From: Pseudomonadota bacterium | GTDB lineage: Bacteria > Pseudomonadota > Gammaproteobacteria > Steroidobacterales > Steroidobacteraceae | Assembly (NCBI GenBank): GCA_023417315.1 | Contig: JAEZFW010000068.1 | Coordinates: 81,023-145,022 of the forward strand | Length of the DNA stretch: 64,000 nucleotides | Reading direction: 5' to 3' | Part shown: positions 1 to 8,825 of the stretch, one piece after another | How positions within the stretch are numbered: the first letter of the stretch is position 1 | Layout: each line of letters opens with the position of its first letter | Program-made: the position numbers and the translations under genes | Notes under the pieces: model-generated | Told to the model about the DNA's origin: nothing | What the model saw: the letters and a program-made list of their open reading frames with translations, nothing else | The model's database searches: none

Positions 1-1
1 A

Positions 2-736
2 CGAACGAACGACTTTCGTCAGCTGCCATGCATCTTGCGGATCGTGGCGACCGATTTGAACGCGGGGACCGAAGTGCGCTTCGGTGAACCTGGTCTGGAT
101 GATGTCCCAATCTCCGAAGCCATTCGTGCGAGTACGGCGCTGCCGGGGCTGTATATCCCCGTGACGTTCGGGGGCCGCACTTATGTGGATGGTGCGTTGC
201 TGCGCACGGTAAACGCCTCGCTGGTGCTCGAGCGTGGAGCTGACCTCGTCATTTCAGTCAATCCGCTCGTCACCTTCGACAGCACAGCGAAGGGGGCTTC
301 TCGCGCGCGCGACTTGGCCGGAAGCGGCTTGGTCCCGGTCATGAGCCAAACGTTTCGCGCGCTGATTCAGTCACGGATGCAAGTGGGGATGGCACGCTAC
401 CGTGCGCTGTATCCGTTCGCGGACCGGCTGCTGTTCCAGCCGGATCGCAGTGACGAAGCAATATTCTTTGCGAACGTGTTCCGCTACCGCGACCGTGCAC
501 GCCTTGCCGAGCATGCCTATCAGCGTACGCGCAAGGTGCTGCGCATGCACGCTCATGAGCTCAAGCCGATTTTCGAGCGTCACGGCATCCGCCTTCGCAA
601 GGAGCGACTCGCAGATGGCCGCACCTTCCTGACGAGTACGACTGAGGCGCATCGTGCAGAAGGCGAGGTCATCGCTCGGCTCGATCGCACGTTGGATCGA
701 TTGGCTCTCCTCGTCGAACAACACAGCGACGCATGA
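2..736 (+). CDS. Patatin-like phospholipase, C-terminal part (5' end outside window)
   Basis: The reading frame is open to the left edge, so the gene starts outside the window. About 244 codons are visible. The product resembles bacterial patatin-like (RssA-type) serine lipid hydrolases. The segment ATDLNAG is followed by TALPGLYIPV and then by the D-G-A motif in YVDGALL, which carries the catalytic Asp of the Ser-Asp dyad. The GxSxG nucleophile would lie upstream, out of view. The C-terminal half is a basic helical extension seen in this family. An esterase gene follows 16 nt downstream, so the two probably share an mRNA. The family call is firm; the exact substrate is unknown. Confidence 0.85.
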   Translation, partial: RTNDFRQLPCILRIVATDLNAGTEVRFGEPGLDDVPISEAIRASTALPGLYIPVTFGGRTYVDGALLRTVNASLVLERGADLVISVNPLVTFDSTAKGASRARDLAGSGLVPVMSQTFRALIQSRMQVGMARYRALYPFADRLLFQPDRSDEAIFFANVFRYRDRARLAEHAYQRTRKVLRMHAHELKPIFERHGIRLRKERLADGRTFLTSTTEAHRAEGEVIARLDRTLDRLALLVEQHSDA

Positions 737-752
737 CCGGGAGTCGACCCGA

Positions 753-1670
753 GTGGCCGCGCGACGCCTCTGGCTTATCTTCGCTGGCGAGCTTTCGACT
801 TACGCGTTAGTCATCGCGCTGCTGAATGCCAAGCTGGGCATCCAAATCGTTGTGCTGGTCGCTGCCGTACCCGTGGCGATGCTCGGTGTACGGATCGCAC
901 TCGTCCTCGGTTCGTTTCTGTTCGCGGCTTTGGTGGAGCGCGGCCCTCCGATTGGCTTCGTCGCTTGGTTGAAAATGATTGCGCTGGAGTTCCTCGCGTT
1001 CCTTCGTTTCCAAGTGCTGATTGCAACGCATCCGCACAACGATCGCCCGGCATCTGAGCAGGAAGCCAACTTACCGCTGCTGGTACTGCTCCACGGCGTG
1101 TATTGCAACGGGGCCATCTGGCGACCGATCGTGCATGATTTGCAGCGACGCACCGGCTGCGCGATCAGAACCCCAGATCTGGAACCGCCTTTGGCCGCCC
1201 TCGAGGTGCAAGCGCGCAGCCTCGCGAAGTGGCTTCAGACGGCGGCTGCGGTTCATCCCGCACGTCCGATCATCGTCGTGGCGCACAGCCTCGGTGGCCT
1301 GATGGTCCGCCAGATTCTGCTGGAGCATCCCTCTGTGCCGCTGCGGGCCATCTACGTCGGAACGCCGCATCGCGGAACCCTTATCGCACGAGCATTGCGG
1401 GCACTGATCGGACGAGATCTGCGACAGAAAAGCGCTGCGCTCGCAGTGCTCGAGCGCGGTGCGCTGCCTCATGACGCGATGAACATCTATACGCTGCACG
1501 ACAACTTGGTCGTGCCGGCGAGCACCAGCGAGCTTGCCGGTGTGCGCAATCGCACCGTCATCGGTTGCGGCCACATGGCACTGATCTATTCACGCGAAGT
1601 GCGAGATCTGCTGTGCGATGAGATCGGCCGCGTGCTCAGCACCTATCGAGGGGCTACTGCCACTACCTAG
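753..1670 (+). CDS. Membrane-anchored alpha/beta-hydrolase lipase or esterase
   Basis: This predicted 305-residue hydrolase has an N-terminal hydrophobic region of about 60 residues with two or three membrane segments, followed by an alpha/beta-hydrolase domain. The domain shows LLHGVYCNG (oxyanion region) and AHSLGG, the lipase nucleophile elbow. The motif GTPHRGT is typical of triacylglycerol lipase and PGAP1-like hydrolases, and a late GCGHM carries the probable catalytic His. The frame is open from 654, but that would overlap the patatin gene by 83 nt. I prefer GTG at 753, which has GGGAG nine nt upstream. With the preceding phospholipase and following fadD it suggests lipid breakdown at the membrane. 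Confidence 0.8.
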   Translation: MAARRLWLIFAGELSTYALVIALLNAKLGIQIVVLVAAVPVAMLGVRIALVLGSFLFAALVERGPPIGFVAWLKMIALEFLAFLRFQVLIATHPHNDRPASEQEANLPLLVLLHGVYCNGAIWRPIVHDLQRRTGCAIRTPDLEPPLAALEVQARSLAKWLQTAAAVHPARPIIVVAHSLGGLMVRQILLEHPSVPLRAIYVGTPHRGTLIARALRALIGRDLRQKSAALAVLERGALPHDAMNIYTLHDNLVVPASTSELAGVRNRTVIGCGHMALIYSREVRDLLCDEIGRVLSTYRGATATT

Positions 1671-1753
1671 TTCCCTACGCGCGGTTCACGTGGCAACGAA
1701 ACGCGCTCGGCGGTAGCGTCGAATGACCCCTTCCACGCAAGTCGCGTGACGTC

Positions 1754-3448
1754 ATGTTGGAAAAACCTTGGCTCAAAGTGTATCCGGGCGGCGTGCCTGC
1801 AGAGATCGAGTTAGATGCAGACGCGACCCTCGTCTCCATGTTCGAAACCGCCTGCAGACGTTTCGCAGATCGACCTGCGTTCCATAGTCTCGGCACGACG
1901 CTGACCTACCGGGAGCTGGAGAGTCGCTCGCGCGACTTCGCCTCCTATCTGCAGAGCACGGGGCTGCACCCCGGCGAGCGCATCGCGCTCATGCTGCCGA
2001 ATGTGTTGCAGTACCCGATCGCATTGTTCGGGGCGTTACGCGCAGGCCTCGCCGTCGTCAACACGAATCCGCTCTACACACCACGCGAGCTGGAGCACCA
2101 GCTCAAGGATTCAGGTGCGGTGTGCATCGTCGTGCTGGCCAACTTCGCTCATGTGGTAGAGCAAGTCCTTGGGCGAGTCGACGTGCGGCTCGTCATCATC
2201 AGCGAGCTCGGCGACATGTTGCGCTTTCCGCGCCGCGCGGTGGTCAACTGGGCCGTACGCCGTCTCAAGAAGCTCGTGCCGCAGTATCGCATCCAGGATG
2301 CGGTTTCGTTTCGGGATGCGATCGACTTCGGCGCACGCTACAAGTACGTCCCGAACAAAGTGTCGAGCGCGGATACAGCCTTCGTTCAGTACACAGGAGG
2401 AACGACCGGGGTTGCAAAAGGCGCGGTGCTGACGCATCGAAACGTGTCGGCGAATGTCGAGCAGCTCGCGCTCGTATGGTCATCCTACATCCGAGACGGC
2501 GAGGAGATCATCATCACCCCGCTGCCGCTATACCACATCTTCTGTTTGACAGTGAATTGCCTGACATTCACGCGCAAGGGCGGGCTCAACGTTTTGATCG
2601 TCAACCCGCGCGATCTCCCTGCGTTCATCGCGGAGCTCAAACATTGGCGGTTCACGTTCATCACCGGCGTCAACACGCTCTACAACGCGCTGCTGAATCA
2701 TCCGCGGTTTTCGCAACTGGATTTCTCTCGGTTGAAGCTGGGCATCGCGGGCGGCATGGCCGTGCAACGCGGGGTTGCAGATCGCTGGCAGAAAGTGACT
2801 GGGCACTGGCTGGTCGAAGGCTATGGATTGACCGAGGCCTCGCCCGTTGTGACCTGCAATCTACCGACCGGTCCTGTGATCGGTACGGTTGGCGTGCCGT
2901 TACCGTCTACAGAGATCTCGATTCGCACCGACAACGGCGAGGCTCCGGTGGGCGAGCCCGGCGAGCTGTGCGTACGCGGTCCGCAAGTCATGAAAGGCTA
3001 CTGGCGTAACGACGTCGAAACCGCAAAGGTAATTGATTCCCAGGGTTGGTTGGCCACGGGCGATATCGCGGTGCTGGAGCCCACCGGCTACGTTCGCATC
3101 GTCGATCGCAAGAAAGACATGATCATCGTCTCCGGATTCAAAATCTTCCCCAACGAGGTCGAGGCCGTGATTGCCATGCATCCCGCGGTGGTCGAAGTTG
3201 GCTGCGTGGGGGTTCCGGATGAGCGCTCGGGCCAGGCGATCAAAGCCTTCGTCGTCACGCGTGAGGCAACGCTCACGGCGGAGCAGCTACAACAGCATTG
3301 CCGGCAGTACCTCACCGCATACAAGATTCCGAAACATGTCGAGTTCCGAGAATCGCTGCCGAAATCAAACATCGGTAAGATCTTGCGGCGCGCACTGATC
3401 GAGGAGACTCGCGCGAGTCATGAAGATCCCAGTGCTCTCGCTCATTGA
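1754..3448 (+). CDS. fadD: Long-chain fatty acid--CoA ligase
   Basis: The 564-residue enzyme activates fatty acids to acyl-CoA through an acyl-AMP intermediate at the inner membrane. Length matches E. coli FadD (561). ANL-superfamily motifs appear in order: YTGGTTGVAKGA (ATP-binding loop, about residue 215), YGLTEASP (about 357), WLATGDIA (about 434), the hinge DRKKDMI, and the catalytic Lys near the C terminus in PKSNIGKILRR. The start VEKPW-like MLEKPWLKVYPGGVPAEI matches the usual FadD N terminus. The stop lies 29 nt inside the following gene, which indicates translational coupling. Upstream lipases would supply its substrate. Confidence 0.95.
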   Translation: MLEKPWLKVYPGGVPAEIELDADATLVSMFETACRRFADRPAFHSLGTTLTYRELESRSRDFASYLQSTGLHPGERIALMLPNVLQYPIALFGALRAGLAVVNTNPLYTPRELEHQLKDSGAVCIVVLANFAHVVEQVLGRVDVRLVIISELGDMLRFPRRAVVNWAVRRLKKLVPQYRIQDAVSFRDAIDFGARYKYVPNKVSSADTAFVQYTGGTTGVAKGAVLTHRNVSANVEQLALVWSSYIRDGEEIIITPLPLYHIFCLTVNCLTFTRKGGLNVLIVNPRDLPAFIAELKHWRFTFITGVNTLYNALLNHPRFSQLDFSRLKLGIAGGMAVQRGVADRWQKVTGHWLVEGYGLTEASPVVTCNLPTGPVIGTVGVPLPSTEISIRTDNGEAPVGEPGELCVRGPQVMKGYWRNDVETAKVIDSQGWLATGDIAVLEPTGYVRIVDRKKDMIIVSGFKIFPNEVEAVIAMHPAVVEVGCVGVPDERSGQAIKAFVVTREATLTAEQLQQHCRQYLTAYKIPKHVEFRESLPKSNIGKILRRALIEETRASHEDPSALAH

Positions 3449-4139
3449 CGAGCTATCGCGCGCGCGTGAGCGATTGCGCAAAGATGCGGGCAAGCTCGCC
3501 GCGTTCGAACGATTGCAGAGCTGGCAAGTCGAGCGATTGCGGCGCACGTATGCAGATTACTACCGAGAGGAGCGTTATCGCAGCGGCCTGGATTTCTTCA
3601 CGCAGGATCTCTACGGCTCGCATGATTTCCACGGGCGCGACAGCGAGCTGCGCAAGGTGATGCACATGTGGTGTCGCGTATTGCCTGAGCGTGCACTCGC
3701 CGCGATCGAAGAGGCGCTCGGCCTCGAGTTGCTCTCGCTCGAGCTGGACCAGCAGATGGTGCGTGCCCTGCAGGGTGAGGCGATCACGCAGGAGAGCTAT
3801 GCGAGCGCCTATCGCGAGATCGGTCGTCGCCTCGATAGGGAACGGCAGATCGCACTAATCGTGAGCGCCGGTCGCTCACTTGATGAGCTGATCGGACACA
3901 AGTGGATCCCGCCGGCATTGAGAATGGCGCGGCGACCCGCTCGGCTCGCAGGAGTCCGCCAACTTCACGAGTTCTTGGAGCGCGGCTACGCCGCGTTCGC
4001 GAAGATGCGCGGTGCCGATCAGTTGTTGCGCGTAATCGAGGCGCGCGAGAACGCGATCCTCACGAACCTGTTCGCAAGCTCGCCGAACCCGTTCGACGTC
4101 CTCGATCTACAAACTCGACCAAGCAGTAAGATCCAATGA
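3420..4139 (+). CDS. FFLEELY-motif family protein, function unknown
   Basis: This is a 239-residue cytosolic, mostly helical protein. The segment DFFTQDLYGSHDF at about residue 57 fits the FFLEELY-motif family of conserved hypothetical proteins found in several gammaproteobacterial orders. It has no signal peptide or membrane segment. It overlaps the end of fadD by 29 nt, and its stop overlaps the start of the GMC oxidoreductase gene as ATGA. The three genes are therefore very likely one coupled transcript. A role linked to acyl-CoA or fatty alcohol metabolism is inference from position only; no catalytic motif is recognisable. Confidence 0.8.
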   Translation: MKIPVLSLIDELSRARERLRKDAGKLAAFERLQSWQVERLRRTYADYYREERYRSGLDFFTQDLYGSHDFHGRDSELRKVMHMWCRVLPERALAAIEEALGLELLSLELDQQMVRALQGEAITQESYASAYREIGRRLDRERQIALIVSAGRSLDELIGHKWIPPALRMARRPARLAGVRQLHEFLERGYAAFAKMRGADQLLRVIEARENAILTNLFASSPNPFDVLDLQTRPSSKIQ

Positions 4140-5827
4140 CGTCCGATGCGCCTCGTGTTTCGATTGCTCGATCCAAGGCACGCGCCAAGTCCTTTCGTTA
4201 CATCATCGTCGGCGCAGGCTCCGCTGGATGCGTGCTCGCCGACCGGCTTTCGCAAGATCCCACGAGTGATGTGTTGTTGATCGAAGCCGGCGGAAGGGAC
4301 ATCAATCCCTTCATTCATATGCCTGCAGGCATCGCGCGTCTCGTCCACAACCGCCGCATCAACTGGCACTACTACACAGAGCCGCAAGCGCAGCTGTTCG
4401 GCCGCAGCCTGTACTGGCCGCGCGGCAAAGTACTCGGCGGATCGAGTTCCATCAACGCGATGTGCTACATCCGCGGCCAACCCGAAGACTACGACGGCTG
4501 GAGCGATCAAGGAAACGCGGGATGGGACTACGCATCCGTGCTGCCCTACTTCAAGCGCTCCGAGCGGCAGATCGAGGGATCTCGCTTGGCGACTTCGCCA
4601 TTGCATAGCACACAAGGAAAGCTGTACGTCGAGGACTTGTCCTACGCGAATCCTTTGAGCGGGATATTCGTCGATGCGGCGGTTGCGAGCGGATTGACGC
4701 GCAACGATGATTTCAACGGTGGACGTCAGGAAGGCGCCGGGCTGTATCAGGTCACGCAGCATGCCGGTCGACGCTGCAGCACCGCCGTCGCCTATCTTAA
4801 TTGCGCGCGCTCGCGTCCGAATCTCAAGATTGCGACTCACAGGTTCGTCAGACGCGTCATGCTCGAGAATGCTCGGGCTTGCGGCGTCGAGGTGCAGTAC
4901 GGCACCCGCATCGAACGTTACTACTGCGATGGGGAAGTTCTGCTGTGCGCCGGAGCGATCAACTCGCCGCAGCTCTTGATGTTGTCCGGCATTGGCCCAC
5001 CTGATCATTTGGGCGCCTTCGGTATCCGTGTAGTCGCGCCGCTTGCAGGCGTCGGACGGAATCTGCAAGACCACCTCGATATCTGCCTGCTGCAGAAATG
5101 CACGCAACGGATCACATACGATTTCTCGATCCTCGATGAACTGAAAGTCGCAGCGCGATATCTATTCACTGGGAACGGTCCTGCGGTTTCGAACATCGCA
5201 GAAGCGGGCGCGTTCCTGCGCAGCTCGCTGGCAAGCGCCAATCGACCCGACATCCAGTTGCACTTCGTGCCTGCGCAGCTGGACGATCACGGGCGCAATC
5301 GCCTGCCCGGCCACGGTTACACGGTGCACGCATGCTACTTACGGCCGCAAAGCCGTGGCCATATCGCCCTGCGCTCGCCCGACCCGCGTGAGCGAGCGCG
5401 CATCTTTCCGAACTATCTCGATGAGCCCCGCGATCTGAACGTCTTGATCGAGGCGGTGCAGCTCTCGAAAGCGATTCTGGCGGCGAAACCCTTCGATCCG
5501 TATCGGGGCACCGAACTGTTTCCAGGGGCGAACGTACGTGGCGAAACTGCGATCTCGGATTTCGTTCGCAGGCGCGCGGAGACGTTGTATCACCCGGTCG
5601 GCACGTGCCGGATGGGTATCGACGAGTCAGCGGTCGTCGACGCACGATTGTGCGTACGCGGCGTCGAAGCATTGCGCGTCGTCGATGCCTCGATCATGCC
5701 GACCCTCATCAGCGGCAACACGAACGCGCCTACGATCATGATTGCCGAGAAGGCCGCCGATCTGATTCTTGAGGCTGCTTCCCGATCACGTGTCGAAGCT
5801 AACGCTGGACCGAAACTGCGCGATTAG
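4136..5827 (+). CDS. GMC-family FAD-dependent alcohol/choline dehydrogenase-like oxidoreductase
   Basis: This 563-residue flavoenzyme belongs to the GMC family. The Rossmann motif IIVGAGSAGCVLADRL binds the FAD ADP part at about residue 25. GMC signature 1 is seen as GKVLGGSSSINAM and signature 2 as GAINSPQLLMLSGIGP. The catalytic His region is YHPVGTCRMG and the C-terminal part is NTNAPTIMIAEKAAD. The closest families are choline dehydrogenase (BetA) and the membrane alcohol dehydrogenase AlkJ. Context with fadD and lipases favours oxidation of a fatty or aliphatic alcohol, but this is not provable from sequence. The start overlaps the previous stop (ATGA), adding about 20 residues before the FAD fold. 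Confidence 0.9.
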   Translation: MTSDAPRVSIARSKARAKSFRYIIVGAGSAGCVLADRLSQDPTSDVLLIEAGGRDINPFIHMPAGIARLVHNRRINWHYYTEPQAQLFGRSLYWPRGKVLGGSSSINAMCYIRGQPEDYDGWSDQGNAGWDYASVLPYFKRSERQIEGSRLATSPLHSTQGKLYVEDLSYANPLSGIFVDAAVASGLTRNDDFNGGRQEGAGLYQVTQHAGRRCSTAVAYLNCARSRPNLKIATHRFVRRVMLENARACGVEVQYGTRIERYYCDGEVLLCAGAINSPQLLMLSGIGPPDHLGAFGIRVVAPLAGVGRNLQDHLDICLLQKCTQRITYDFSILDELKVAARYLFTGNGPAVSNIAEAGAFLRSSLASANRPDIQLHFVPAQLDDHGRNRLPGHGYTVHACYLRPQSRGHIALRSPDPRERARIFPNYLDEPRDLNVLIEAVQLSKAILAAKPFDPYRGTELFPGANVRGETAISDFVRRRAETLYHPVGTCRMGIDESAVVDARLCVRGVEALRVVDASIMPTLISGNTNAPTIMIAEKAADLILEAASRSRVEANAGPKLRD

Positions 5828-5885
5828 AATTCCGGGTAGGCAGACGCGAGGAAAGGACGAGTATGCGGTACGGAGGTGATCGAAG

Positions 5886-6638
5886 GTGGGCATGCGAGAT
5901 GTACGGCAGATCACGATTCAGACCGGCCGTGGAGTCGAGTTAAAGGGTCTGCTCGAAAGCCCGGAGCACGCGCGCGGACTGATCGTCTTCGTGCACGGCA
6001 GCGGGAGCAGTCGATTCAGTGCACGCAACAATCGCGTTGCGCACTTCTTGCGACGCGAAGGGTTCGCGACGCTGCTCATGGATCTGCTGACCGCAAGCGA
6101 GGATCAGATCGATGCAATCACGCGCGAGTTGCGATTCGATGTTCCGATGCTTGCCGAGCGCGTCGCGGGAACACTTGAGTGGCTGCTTCAGCGTAAGGAT
6201 GTCGGCCACTTACCTATCGGACTCTTCGGAGCGAGTACCGGCGCTGCCGCTGCGCTGATCGCCGCCGCAGCGCAGCCCTCGCGCGTGCTAGCAGTGGTCT
6301 CTCGCGGCGGTCGTCCAGACCTCGCACACGAGAACCTGGCATCCGTAGACACGCCGACGCTGCTGATCGTGGGCAGCGAAGACGTGCAGGTTCTGGAATT
6401 GAATCGGCTGGCGATGAGCCAGATTCCAGGGAAGACGCAGCTCGTGATCGTCCCTGGCGCGACGCATCTGTTCGAGGAGCCGGGCACATTGGATAAAGTA
6501 GCGCGATATGCAGCAGATTGGTTCAGGCTGCATCTCCACGAAAAGACGCACGAGAGTCAACAGCCCAGTCGTGGCCCGGCTCCGCCCATGAGCTCGTCGG
6601 CTGAAGCGACTCGCACTCTCGATTCACCGCAGCGGTGA
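5886..6638 (+). CDS. Dienelactone-hydrolase-like alpha/beta hydrolase
   Basis: This is a 250-residue cytosolic hydrolase. The motif VFVHGSGSSRFSARN is the oxyanion region, GLFGASTGAAAAL is the nucleophile elbow (Ser in GASTGA), LLIVGSEDVQV holds the acidic residue and PGATHLFEEPG the catalytic His. The family is often found fused to or beside a phosphoribosyltransferase in stress-response clusters, and a phosphoribosyltransferase gene occurs at 17.9 kb here. A strong ribosome-binding site GGAGGTGAT at 5872-5880 precedes GTG 5886 by five nt; ATG 5892 is an alternative start. The C-terminal 25 residues are low-complexity. The substrate is unknown. Confidence 0.82.
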   Translation: MGMRDVRQITIQTGRGVELKGLLESPEHARGLIVFVHGSGSSRFSARNNRVAHFLRREGFATLLMDLLTASEDQIDAITRELRFDVPMLAERVAGTLEWLLQRKDVGHLPIGLFGASTGAAAALIAAAAQPSRVLAVVSRGGRPDLAHENLASVDTPTLLIVGSEDVQVLELNRLAMSQIPGKTQLVIVPGATHLFEEPGTLDKVARYAADWFRLHLHEKTHESQQPSRGPAPPMSSSAEATRTLDSPQR

Positions 6639-6674
6639 GCCAACGCGCATCGCCCGCTCGGCGGAGGAGATCAA

Positions 6675-6697
6675 CACACATATAAAAAATATGTGTG
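6675..6697. terminator. AT-rich perfect hairpin between convergent genes
   Basis: Nine-base arms CACACATAT and ATATGTGTG flank a five-A loop. It lies between the convergent hydrolase and flavodoxin genes and is strikingly AT-rich for its surroundings. It could end transcription from either side, although there is no clear T tract after the stem. The rest of the gap (6639-6817) shows no gene. Confidence 0.45.
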
Positions 6698-6817
6698 GGC
6701 TCTGTGCTCCTCGTTCGCTTTGATCGGCTTCGTGCGCAAGTGCGCCCAACGGCGCGACATCGATGAGCGGATGTTCGCAGCAGCCCAGGGGGTCGCGGGC
6801 TTGCAACATACGCGCGG

Positions 6818-7330
6818 CTAAGCGACTCGTTGCATCGAGCTACAGGCGCGCCGGATTGCTTCGATGAAATCTCCGAGCTTTCTTTCGTAAGTAAAATGAT
6901 TCGCGAGCTCACGTGCGTTGAATCCTGTCAAAGCGACCGCCCTCTGTCCGGCCGCCGCCTCGAGTGAAGGTGCAACCCGCTTGATGTCCGTATCGCCCGA
7001 TGTGACGAAGAACGCCAGGTGCCGAGCTCGACCGCGAGTCGTGTTGAGGTAGGCGCGTATGGCGGGCGTCATCTGCCACATCCAAACGGGTGTGCCGACC
7101 ACGGTGAGTGCGTAGTGCGCCGGGTCGTGTCGTAAGAAGCCAATTCTCGCCGGCGCTTTTCTCCATGCATCGAAGGCGGCGGTGAACTGGCCGAACGTTC
7201 CTTTCCCGTGGCGCGGGTCTTGAATAGTCTCGACGTCGGCGCCGAGACGGCTCGCGAGGTCTTGCGCCACTCTCGCCGTGTTGCCTGTAAGCGAGTAGTA
7301 CGTCACCAGCACTTGCTTTGGCTCGTTCAT
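6818..7330 (-). CDS. Flavodoxin-family protein
   Basis: This is a 170-residue flavodoxin-like electron carrier. The N-terminal YYSLTGNTARVA is the FMN phosphate-binding loop. GTPVWMWQMTPAIRAYL and FFVTSGDTD are the other FMN-contacting loops. The start chosen is ATG 7330, seven nt after GGGAGG; in-frame ATGs at 7336 and 7345 lie too close to that site. It is the last gene of the acs/E1/E2/ACP run on the minus strand, 44 nt after the ACP stop. A flavodoxin beside a 2-oxoacid dehydrogenase that has no E3 gene could matter for electron flow, but it could equally be a quinone or nitro-reductase-like protein. Confidence 0.85.
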   Translation of the reverse strand: MNEPKQVLVTYYSLTGNTARVAQDLASRLGADVETIQDPRHGKGTFGQFTAAFDAWRKAPARIGFLRHDPAHYALTVVGTPVWMWQMTPAIRAYLNTTRGRARHLAFFVTSGDTDIKRVAPSLEAAAGQRAVALTGFNARELANHFTYERKLGDFIEAIRRACSSMQRVA

Positions 7331-7374
7331 GTGCATGCCTCCCACCCTCGGTGAGCTGTGACGCGCGTTGCACG

Positions 7375-7623
7375 TTACTGCTCACTGTGATCTTCGATGT
7401 ATGCGACCGCACTGTTTAGGCTTGCAAGTCGCGGATAGTCCCTCTCTGGTATGTCCACTGCGAAAGCCTTATGCAGTGCTAGAGCGAAGTTGAGCGTATC
7501 CATCGAATCGAAATCGAACTGGTCACGAAACGGCACATCGCGCTGAAACGATGCCGGATCGACATCGGGCGCGACAGCAAGAAATACGCTCAGAATCCGC
7601 TGTTCAAGACTCTCCGCGCTCAT
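7375..7623 (-). CDS. Acyl carrier protein-like phosphopantetheine protein
   Basis: This 82-residue protein has the ACP fold. The attachment site reads FDFDSMDTLN, with Ser40 as the likely 4'-phosphopantetheine site; the usual DSL is DSM here. It is not the housekeeping acpP, which lies at 45.3 kb. Its ATG overlaps the TGA of the upstream E2 gene (ATGA), so it should be translationally coupled to the dehydrogenase complex. Similar small ACPs occur beside E1/E2 genes in other proteobacterial stress clusters, but no biochemical role is established that I know of. It might carry the acyl group made by E1/E2 or serve the acyl-AMP ligase fusion at 14.9 kb. Confidence 0.85.
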   Translation of the reverse strand: MSAESLEQRILSVFLAVAPDVDPASFQRDVPFRDQFDFDSMDTLNFALALHKAFAVDIPERDYPRLASLNSAVAYIEDHSEQ

Positions 7624-8825
7624 AGGGACTCCGGTGCCGCGAGCGAGGCCCGAACGTGCGATAGAAATCGTGCGCCGGCGCGACCATCGGTGACCCGATG
7701 ATCGGCGGCAAGGCTCATCGTCAGTACCGGCGCGGGCTTCACGGCTCCTTCGACGACCCACGGGCGCTCTACGATCGAGCCGAAACCGACGATCGCAACC
7801 TGTGGGGGATAGATTGCGGGAATCATCGTGTCGACGCCTTCTTCCGCGAGGCTCGTCACCGTAATCGTCGGTAGCGCCAGCTCCGAAGCCCGCATATGTC
7901 CGCTGCGGACGCGTGTCGTGAGATCGCGCAACTCCCTCATCACCGTAGCGAGCGGCTTCTGATCCGCTTTCAGAATCGCGGGCGCCACCAAGCGGCCGCC
8001 ACGCATCGCAATCGCCATGCCGACATTCACGTCGGTTGCAGGCGCGAACTGATCGTCCTTGTAGAACCCGTTGAACTCCGGCAACGCGCGCGCAGCAAGC
8101 GCTACTGCCTTCGCGAACAGCGCCGAGGGCAGCAAACGTTCTTCGATGCTGGCCGCCGAGTTGTGCTGGTCGAGCCACGCTCGCGCGCCGGCGAAGCTGC
8201 ACGTCAAAGACAAGTAGTAGTGTGGAATTTCTCGTTTCGAGCGCGACATTGCTTTCGCGATGACCCGACGCATGTCGGGCACGCGTTCTCGAGTGCCTTC
8301 TTCAGCTTCCTGCCCTTCTCCGGCTCTCTTCCCTTCGCGCTCGGTGGCATTGCGAACCACATCTTCGAGCGTGATCACTCCGCCAGGTCCACCGCCTCTC
8401 ACGTGGTTCAGATCGACATGCAGCGCAGCAGCCCGGGCGCGTGCAGCAGGCGAGACTCTGCGGTGTGCCGAATGGGACGCAGCTCGGACAGCCGAACTCA
8501 CGATCTCGGGCGAGCCTGCAATTTCCACTTCTGGCACGGGCGCGGCAGGCGTTGGCTGCTCCGTTGGTGCGCTAACCTTGGCAGGCTCCTCCGTGTTCAG
8601 TTCCGCGAGCACTGCACCGACCGGAACGAGCGTATCAGGCGCGACGATGAGCTTGTCGATACGCCCACTCGCGAACACTTCGACATCGATCACGCCCTTG
8701 TCGGTCTCGACCAGCGCCACGATGTCGCCGCGTTTCACGATGTCGCCGGGTTTCACGCACCAGCGTACGAGCTTGCCTGATTCCATGTCCGGCCCGAGTG
8801 AAGGCATTCGGAATTCAGTCTGCAT
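7620..8825 (-). CDS. 2-oxoacid dehydrogenase E2 (dihydrolipoamide acyltransferase)
   Basis: This 401-residue E2 has one N-terminal lipoyl domain (lipoyl Lys43 in ETDKGVI). A Pro/Ala-rich linker follows, then a peripheral subunit-binding domain (SPAARARAAAL...GPGGVITLEDV) and a catalytic domain ending with DHRVTDG, where His376 is catalytic. It transfers the acyl group from lipoamide to CoA. The gene overlaps the E1-beta gene by 11 nt and the ACP gene by 4 nt. No dihydrolipoamide dehydrogenase (E3) gene is present nearby, so E3 must come from elsewhere. The substrate could be pyruvate, acetoin or a branched 2-oxoacid; the adjacent acetyl-CoA synthetase-like gene favours acetyl-CoA production. 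Confidence 0.92.
   Translation of the reverse strand: MQTEFRMPSLGPDMESGKLVRWCVKPGDIVKRGDIVALVETDKGVIDVEVFASGRIDKLIVAPDTLVPVGAVLAELNTEEPAKVSAPTEQPTPAAPVPEVEIAGSPEIVSSAVRAASHSAHRRVSPAARARAAALHVDLNHVRGGGPGGVITLEDVVRNATEREGKRAGEGQEAEEGTRERVPDMRRVIAKAMSRSKREIPHYYLSLTCSFAGARAWLDQHNSAASIEERLLPSALFAKAVALAARALPEFNGFYKDDQFAPATDVNVGMAIAMRGGRLVAPAILKADQKPLATVMRELRDLTTRVRSGHMRASELALPTITVTSLAEEGVDTMIPAIYPPQVAIVGFGSIVERPWVVEGAVKPAPVLTMSLAADHRVTDGRAGARFLSHVRASLAAPESL

Noticed and set aside
4019..5107. 362-codon frame on the minus strand
   Set aside because: Antisense to the GMC oxidoreductase and FFLEELY genes, no recognisable domain, no ribosome-binding site.
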